Origin: an archaeon
Lineage (GTDB): Archaea; Iainarchaeota; Iainarchaeia; Iainarchaeales; GCA-2688035
DNA length: 9,611 bases
Direction of reading: 5' to 3'
Assembly (NCBI GenBank): GCA_030616665.1
Contig: JAUWWX010000022.1
Location: 1 to 9,611 of the forward strand
Each line of letters starts with the position of its first letter. Position 1 is the first letter of the stretch. Below are positions 5,000 through 9,611 of this stretch, in pieces. The notes beneath the pieces were generated by a model that searched no databases, was not told the DNA's origin, and saw only the letters and a program-made list of their open reading frames with translations. Both the position numbers and the translations under genes were made by a program.

Positions 5000-5408
5000 A
5001 CATTGGCGGAGGAAGCCTCCTTCCGCCAGGCCTTTGACTGAACAACCGCATCCTCTGCATTACTCCCCCCTGGCTGCCCATCTTTGCTTCTGGGGGACCT
5101 CCGCCGCCCGGCCCTGCAGCAAAACCAGGGAAGACAAAGAAGAAATCAATGAAAATGCCTGCAAAGCCAAGCGTGAACAGCATTAGCAAAACATAGGTGC
5201 CTTCAAAAAACCAGGTCCAAGGTGAAAAAAGCATCAAATAAGTGAAGCCAACAATCACCACAATTGACAACGGGCCCTTGCCCAAATGCATTACCACCCA
5301 GGAAGCAATAGTCAAAAGCACAAAAATCTTCAAAACCAAAAACATGTCGTGAAAAAACTCGCCAATTGACAGAAGGGCAAGCCCCTGCAGTAAAGCATTC
5401 TCAAGCAT
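4998..5408 (-). CDS. Small three-span membrane protein with Gly/Pro-rich basic tail; first gene of the cassette
   Basis: A 136-residue product. After an N-terminal helix (LLQGLALLSIGEF) come three hydrophobic helices at about 22-42, 46-64 and 68-93. A soluble tail (94-136) follows, rich in Gly, Pro and Arg (AAGPGGGGPPE; RPGGRRLPPPM). The tail is low-complexity and basic, so it is probably cytoplasmic and may bind a partner or nucleic acid. ATG 5408 has no Shine-Dalgarno site. The TATA box at 5441-5449 places the transcript start about 11 nt upstream, so the mRNA has a very short leader, as is common for first genes in archaeal operons. It heads a same-strand run of five membrane proteins ending at 3643 and follows the giant surface-protein gene by 99 nt. 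No family is recognised. Confidence 0.8.
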   Translation of the reverse strand: MLENALLQGLALLSIGEFFHDMFLVLKIFVLLTIASWVVMHLGKGPLSIVVIVGFTYLMLFSPWTWFFEGTYVLLMLFTLGFAGIFIDFFFVFPGFAAGPGGGGPPEAKMGSQGGVMQRMRLFSQRPGGRRLPPPM

Positions 5409-5440
5409 TAAAAAACCATTAACTAAAATGCCTTTTCTTG

Positions 5441-5449
5441 TTTAAATAG
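5441..5449 (-). promoter_or_regulatory. TATA box of the five-gene membrane cassette
   Basis: The minus strand reads CTATTTAAA, a good archaeal TATA match. It is centred about 26 nt before a start site near 5419 and 37 nt before ATG 5408. It lies in the 99-nt gap after the stop of the giant gene, so the cassette can be expressed independently. The rest of the gap (5450-5507) shows no clear hairpin or T-tract terminator for the giant gene. Confidence 0.55.
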
Positions 5450-5507
5450 GTTTTGCATTGGGCTGCAGACAAGGCCTACTCCTGCTTCGCCTACCCCTCA
5501 TTGCGGT

Positions 5508-8500
5508 CTAGCTTCCGTAGCCAATGCAGTTTTCCCCTGCAACAAGAGACTGCTCCAATTCCATAATGCTTGTGTTATGCCCCGCTCTTTCATATATGCT
5601 CTTTGGGTTCCACCAGAAGCTTGTTTTCGTGCCGCTGTTTGTAACGCATACGTCTCCCGCAGCAGTAAGCTCAAACAGCTCCCTGACTGTGGAAACCCTG
5701 CTTTGGGCCAGCTCGCTGTTGTGGGCCATTCCGGCAATGCCGCTCAATTCAACACCCCTGCTTGCAATGCTGTTTGGCGTGATAAACTGCAGTTTTTCTG
5801 GCTCGATTGTCCTCAAGCTATACAGCTTGTTTATTGGGGTGTAGAAAATGGTTTTCAGGTAGACGTCTCCCCCATAGTCTGCTTTTGACCAGTCAACAGC
5901 ATAGGCGAACTGCCAGTTTTCCCAAAGGTCCTTTGCGTCTGCCTCCCTGTCGGGCTTGAAGTCAAAGGCCTCAACAACCGGAACTCCTATGAAGTCCAGG
6001 CACCGGCCAGCTCCGTCCCAGAAGGTCAAATTGCTTCCTGTTTCAAGCAATGTCCCGTCTGCCCTGAGTTCAAAGAATGCTGAAAACGGCTGCTCGCTTT
6101 CTTCGTGGCTCATTTTCAGGACAACAGGCGTTGCGTAATTGGGGTAAAAACCCATCTTCTTTTGGTTAACTTCCTCGCCTTCCTCAATGCTTAGCAACAG
6201 TCCCCTGTTTGAAGCAGTTGAATTCACTTTCTTGAAGTCACTTACCATATCTGTCTTAAGGTTCATTGAAGGGGTTGAGCCGGCAATGTGGCCTGTTTTA
6301 ACCATCTCCCCCCCACCCACTACAAGAAGCTCGTCAGCCGCGTTTTCGTAGTTGACGCCATAGCCCTGCCTTCCATTTTCCGAGTCAACCCCTATGTTTC
6401 CGTTGAATGGCAGGTAGTAAAACAGGCTGTTTGGATAGGCAGACCTAAGGAAGTAAAACTCTACCTTGATTTTTGCATTGGGCTCTCCGTAAGCGTCAAA
6501 CATGTCCCAATCATCGCCAATGAACCCGATGTCCAAAAGGACGTCATACAGCCCGGCGTTTGGCAGCTGGTCTGAGTCAACATAGCGCCTTGTGAACTCA
6601 AGGTAGAAAGGATCTGCAAAGTAGTCCGCAAGTTTGCCTGATTGGTCATCCGAAAACCAGGCCGGCGCGTTGAAGAAGTCTTTTGTAATGCTGTAGTCTG
6701 CAAAGTCCTTCTGGAAGTCCTCGCTGTAGCCGTCCTTCATCAGGTATGCCTTGAAGTACAGCAAATCTCTTAATGCATCTATGTTCGGAATTTCAGGGGT
6801 CCACACAATGTTCTCGGCCTCTTCAAAGAAGTACACAATGTCTGGCTTGCCGTCAAGAAGGCCTGTGCTCTGCGGAATCCAGCACTCTAGTTCCTCTGCC
6901 TGTCCTGATATCCTGAAGCTGCCTGTGAAGCCGATTGTGTCAACAAACAAAGACGTGCTTGAATCAATGTCAACCGAAACGCCGTAGTACTCGTTGCTGG
7001 GCACAAGTCCGCTGAAACTGCATTTTCCTTTCTTGATCTGCTGGGCTGCAACATCAAATTCCCTGACGCATGTTGTTTCCAAAGATGGAATGCTTACATT
7101 GCCTGGCACTGTCAGTTGAACAGTAACAGTGGCTGTCTGTGTGGAAGCAGTGTCGTTCTCTACCTCAAAGTTTATTTCAAGGGCATCTCTGCTCATAACA
7201 TTGGTCACTTTCCTTAGCCCAATGCTGCCGTTTTCGACTTCCCTTGTGCTATACTGGTTTTCGAATTCCGTTATATATCTTTCCATTGGACTGGTCGGGC
7301 ACACAAGGTTTTCCCTGTTGATTTCCAGGAACCCATCAAACATGTGAATCCTCTTGCTTACCTCTATGCTGAACTGCGTGGCATCGCAGTATATAAAGTC
7401 CTCGTTGCCGTAGTCGCACGCGCCCATCGTAATGCCTGTTGCATCGCTCCAGTTCCAGTTAAGCGCTGTTTTCGGCAGTGCTCCAGACCCTGCTCTTCCA
7501 ATCAGGGTTCCTTGCACGCACTCATATACATCAAGGCTTATTGGAGGAATCTCCTGCGGCACAATCTTTGTGTCGAACTTGAGGTGGAACTTCTGCGCGT
7601 ATGTTGTCACTTCCCTGTCCTTTACCATGTAAGTGCCGAAGTTGCTGCTCTTCCCATAGTTTGTTGGCTGCGCATGGTGGTGCTTTTTTGCAGTAACAGT
7701 CGCCGTTGAATAAGTGGGCTTTATGTCCTCAATTCCAAGGTTTTCAAACCAAATGCCAACTTGCTGCTCTTCATTAGCCCCAAGAACCTTTGGACTCTCC
7801 ACATTCCATTCTGCGGAAATCATTGGGTTGTCCATTGAAACGCCTTCAGCGTCATCCTTGAGGTTGATGACCCAGTCCGGCAAAGCCTGCGTCATGCTTT
7901 CATCGCATGGGTCCTCTCCAAACATGCCACCCATCAATCCGCCTATAATGGCAGAAACTAACATGGCAACAGCGCAAGCCGGGCAGTAGCCATATCCGAA
8001 AGCAACTTCTGCTGTAGCTGTCCCAAACGCTCCTGCAACCCCAAGGGCAAAGCCAACCCCTGCCCCTGCCAAGGCGCCTCCCATATCAAAATTTCCTTTT
8101 TCTGCAGCTTCTCCCCAGGCGCAGACGCTTGCCCTTACATCTACCTGCTCGTCAAGCTGCGTGTTTACGAGGATTGTGCTGTCCTTTGAGTCTCTGCCAA
8201 GTATTGTGAAGGCGTACTTGTCAAGGTAGAAGGCTTCGTCCCTTTCAGGCCTTACAAGGACATCAACAACGTGGACTTGCCTGTAGCTGCTTCCAGGGAT
8301 TCTTGCGAAAATTATTGCCCCGTACATTCCTGGAATGCTTCTCCTTTCAACCCTTATTTGCTTTGTTGGGTTATTTGGCATAAGCTTGAATCCTTCGGGT
8401 ATAACTCCGATGTCCCCCTCCAAAGCACCGCCCCTGCAGCCTGCGTCCCTGTAGCACAACTCGATTTCCACAGTTGTTTCACCGCACTGGCTTGAATCAA

Positions 8501-9611
8501 TCGTAAAGGTGGCAAAATCCATTGCCTCCCTGATTTCAACCACGTTTTCAGCATCATGGTACTGGAGGCACTGCTCCAGGTTTACCACGTCAACCAATGA
8601 CTTTATGCTACCAGGGCTTGACCCGACAAACACAGGCCCGCTGTCTGTCATGATTTCGCCGTCGATCATTACGTCAAACACGGCTCTCTCGCCCAAATGG
8701 CCTGCTTTTGGCGTAAAGGTCAGGATTGCGTAGTAAACGCTTTCAGCCCTTACAGTGTCAAACATTGGCGTCCAGACAAGGCTTCTCAGAACAACTGTAT
8801 TGCTTGCCCCTGTGGCTGCCTCGGTTATGCTTAGCTCAACTACCCCAATTACATCGCCTGTCCATGCAAGCTTTGCCTGCAGGTTGTCCAAGTCAACGAA
8901 CCTGTTGCCGCTCAGGCAGTTGTTCCTGATTTCAAATTCAACCGTTGCCCTGTTTCCCTGCGTTGCAGTAACCCATTCCTTTTGGCTGATTGACAAACAG
9001 GGTGAGTTGTCCGGAAGGCCGCCAATCCTGATTTTGACTTCAAGAGGGATTATGAAGTCCCATTCAATCCCTGTTTCCCTGTTTGACACAGTAATGTGGT
9101 ATTCCCCGCTAAGCTCCTCACTCCGCAGCAGCAGCTCTTTTGCATTTCGACCAAGCACGACCTTAAACAGCTGCAGTGTTTCAACGCTGTTTGCTGGAAT
9201 GGTTGTCCCAATATACTGCTTTGTGAAATTGAGCATTGTCATCTCATCAAGAAGGCCTCCAAATCTGCCGGTTAGCTCTACTTCCTCTATTGTTACGTTT
9301 TTCCCAACCAGGTTTTCAATTCCCACAATAACAGTACTTTCCCTTGTGCCCCTTGTGTCAAGTCTTGCCTCAACCTTGTTTGGGGTGAACAGCAGGATAT
9401 CACTGTCAACAAACAGGATTACAGGCTCTGCGTAATAGCCTGGCTTTTCGGCCTCAACCTTGATTTTTGTGCCAGGGTCTGCCGGCGGAAGGTTAAAAAT
9501 GGCTATTCCCCTGCTGTTTGTCGTGCCTGAATAAAATTGCTCGGTCTTGTCAGGGTTTGTGATGCTCACCCTTACAAGCACGTCCCCAAGCTCAAATCCC
9601 TGCTCTTCAAA
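5508..9611 (-). CDS. Giant exported surface protein with Ig-like beta domains (N-terminus outside window)
   Basis: The frame is open to the right edge. The first ten codons seen (FEEQGFELGD) precede a GTG at 9581, so that GTG is not the real start, and 1367 residues are visible. Residues about 8-70 resemble a carboxypeptidase-regulatory/Ig-like fold (VLVRVSITNP, NSRGIAIFNLP, KVEAEKPGYY). Later parts repeat CARDB/NEW3-like beta-sandwich patterns (VIVGIENLVGKNVTIEEVEL; VEFEIRNN; INFEVEND). About 20 cysteines and nine or more N-glycosylation sequons (NVT, NFT, NWS, NGS, NDT, NVS, NST, NLT, NTS) point to an exported, disulfide-bonded, glycosylated protein. Residues about 510-566 are an anomalous Gly/Ala-rich hydrophobic stretch with a CPAC motif. 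The C-terminus ends ENCIGYGS, with no membrane anchor or sorting signal, so any anchor must be N-terminal. It is upstream of, and co-oriented with, the membrane cassette. No catalytic domain is recognised; adhesion or cell-contact is a guess. Confidence 0.75.
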   Translation of the reverse strand, partial: FEEQGFELGDVLVRVSITNPDKTEQFYSGTTNSRGIAIFNLPPADPGTKIKVEAEKPGYYAEPVILFVDSDILLFTPNKVEARLDTRGTRESTVIVGIENLVGKNVTIEEVELTGRFGGLLDEMTMLNFTKQYIGTTIPANSVETLQLFKVVLGRNAKELLLRSEELSGEYHITVSNRETGIEWDFIIPLEVKIRIGGLPDNSPCLSISQKEWVTATQGNRATVEFEIRNNCLSGNRFVDLDNLQAKLAWTGDVIGVVELSITEAATGASNTVVLRSLVWTPMFDTVRAESVYYAILTFTPKAGHLGERAVFDVMIDGEIMTDSGPVFVGSSPGSIKSLVDVVNLEQCLQYHDAENVVEIREAMDFATFTIDSSQCGETTVEIELCYRDAGCRGGALEGDIGVIPEGFKLMPNNPTKQIRVERRSIPGMYGAIIFARIPGSSYRQVHVVDVLVRPERDEAFYLDKYAFTILGRDSKDSTILVNTQLDEQVDVRASVCAWGEAAEKGNFDMGGALAGAGVGFALGVAGAFGTATAEVAFGYGYCPACAVAMLVSAIIGGLMGGMFGEDPCDESMTQALPDWVINLKDDAEGVSMDNPMISAEWNVESPKVLGANEEQQVGIWFENLGIEDIKPTYSTATVTAKKHHHAQPTNYGKSSNFGTYMVKDREVTTYAQKFHLKFDTKIVPQEIPPISLDVYECVQGTLIGRAGSGALPKTALNWNWSDATGITMGACDYGNEDFIYCDATQFSIEVSKRIHMFDGFLEINRENLVCPTSPMERYITEFENQYSTREVENGSIGLRKVTNVMSRDALEINFEVENDTASTQTATVTVQLTVPGNVSIPSLETTCVREFDVAAQQIKKGKCSFSGLVPSNEYYGVSVDIDSSTSLFVDTIGFTGSFRISGQAEELECWIPQSTGLLDGKPDIVYFFEEAENIVWTPEIPNIDALRDLLYFKAYLMKDGYSEDFQKDFADYSITKDFFNAPAWFSDDQSGKLADYFADPFYLEFTRRYVDSDQLPNAGLYDVLLDIGFIGDDWDMFDAYGEPNAKIKVEFYFLRSAYPNSLFYYLPFNGNIGVDSENGRQGYGVNYENAADELLVVGGGEMVKTGHIAGSTPSMNLKTDMVSDFKKVNSTASNRGLLLSIEEGEEVNQKKMGFYPNYATPVVLKMSHEESEQPFSAFFELRADGTLLETGSNLTFWDGAGRCLDFIGVPVVEAFDFKPDREADAKDLWENWQFAYAVDWSKADYGGDVYLKTIFYTPINKLYSLRTIEPEKLQFITPNSIASRGVELSGIAGMAHNSELAQSRVSTVRELFELTAAGDVCVTNSGTKTSFWWNPKSIYERAGHNTSIMELEQSLVAGENCIGYGS

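Noticed and set aside
3643..5408. Assignment of the five membrane proteins to the archaeal Ced/Ted DNA-transfer system
   Set aside because: Small membrane proteins near a HerA-like gene are suggestive, but the ATPase motifs are lost, the genes are not adjacent, and no product shows recognisable similarity to the known small subunits.
7675..7690. Short His run (KKHHHAQ) in the giant protein as a metal site
   Set aside because: Only three adjacent His with no second ligand cluster or recognised metalloenzyme motif nearby; too little to support a claim.
7905..8000. CPAC in the giant protein as a thioredoxin-type active site
   Set aside because: It sits in a hydrophobic Gly/Ala-rich hairpin, not after the beta-alpha pattern of a thioredoxin fold, so a redox role is not supported.
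8755..9435. A 226-aa plus-strand frame opposite the giant protein gene
   Set aside because: Ser/Thr/Leu-rich antisense shadow. The opposite frame is open over more than 4 kb and encodes coherent beta-sandwich patterns.

Overview
The window reads as archaeal DNA, most likely from a small-genome lineage of the DPANN type (Diapherotrites or a relative; this placement is inference). The reasons are: AT-rich TATA-like boxes (TTTAAATA, TATTTAATA) 22-60 nt before genes; very short or absent leaders; AGGTG-type Shine-Dalgarno sites; frequent GTG and TTG starts; an apparent family-B DNA polymerase N-terminus at the left edge; a HerA/FtsK-like ATPase relative; and tightly packed small membrane proteins of unknown family. 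No tRNA, rRNA, CRISPR array, insertion sequence or long repeat was seen, and no stretch over 300 bases lacks a gene.

Left third (1-2701). The first 17 codons of a probable PolB run off the left edge on the minus strand. A single near-palindromic TATA box (79-87) can serve it and a divergent coiled-coil gene (124-582). That gene converges, with a 16-nt gap, on a roughly 500-aa HerA-like protein (599-2122, minus). Both ATPase motifs of this protein look destroyed. Divergent from it lies a second small helical/coiled-coil gene (2207-2701), which ends in a hairpin-plus-T9 terminator overlapping its stop codon.

Middle (2765-3637). An isolated plus-strand gene encodes a very basic 290-aa protein. 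Its C-terminal half looks like regions 2 and 3 of a bacterial sigma-70 factor (FliA/SigF style), and its N-terminal half carries helix-turn-helix-like segments. Codon use is A-ending and unlike the neighbours, and the gene is insulated by the terminator on its left. This is the most striking item in the window.

Right two-thirds (3643-9611, all minus). Five consecutive small genes (5408 down to 3643) encode membrane proteins of 85-136 aa with two to four predicted spans each. Two of them have Gly-rich soluble tails. They are packed with 10-, 55- and 13-nt gaps and a 4-nt TTGA overlap, behind one good TATA box (5441-5449). Upstream in the same direction is the C-terminal 1367 residues of a giant, probably exported surface protein. 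It has beta-sandwich-like repeats, about 20 cysteines, many N-glycosylation sequons and an internal Gly/Ala-rich hydrophobic hairpin. The giant surface protein plus the membrane cassette may form one cell-envelope system, with the HerA-like pseudo-ATPase and coiled-coil proteins as a second module. These functional links are inferred from position only.
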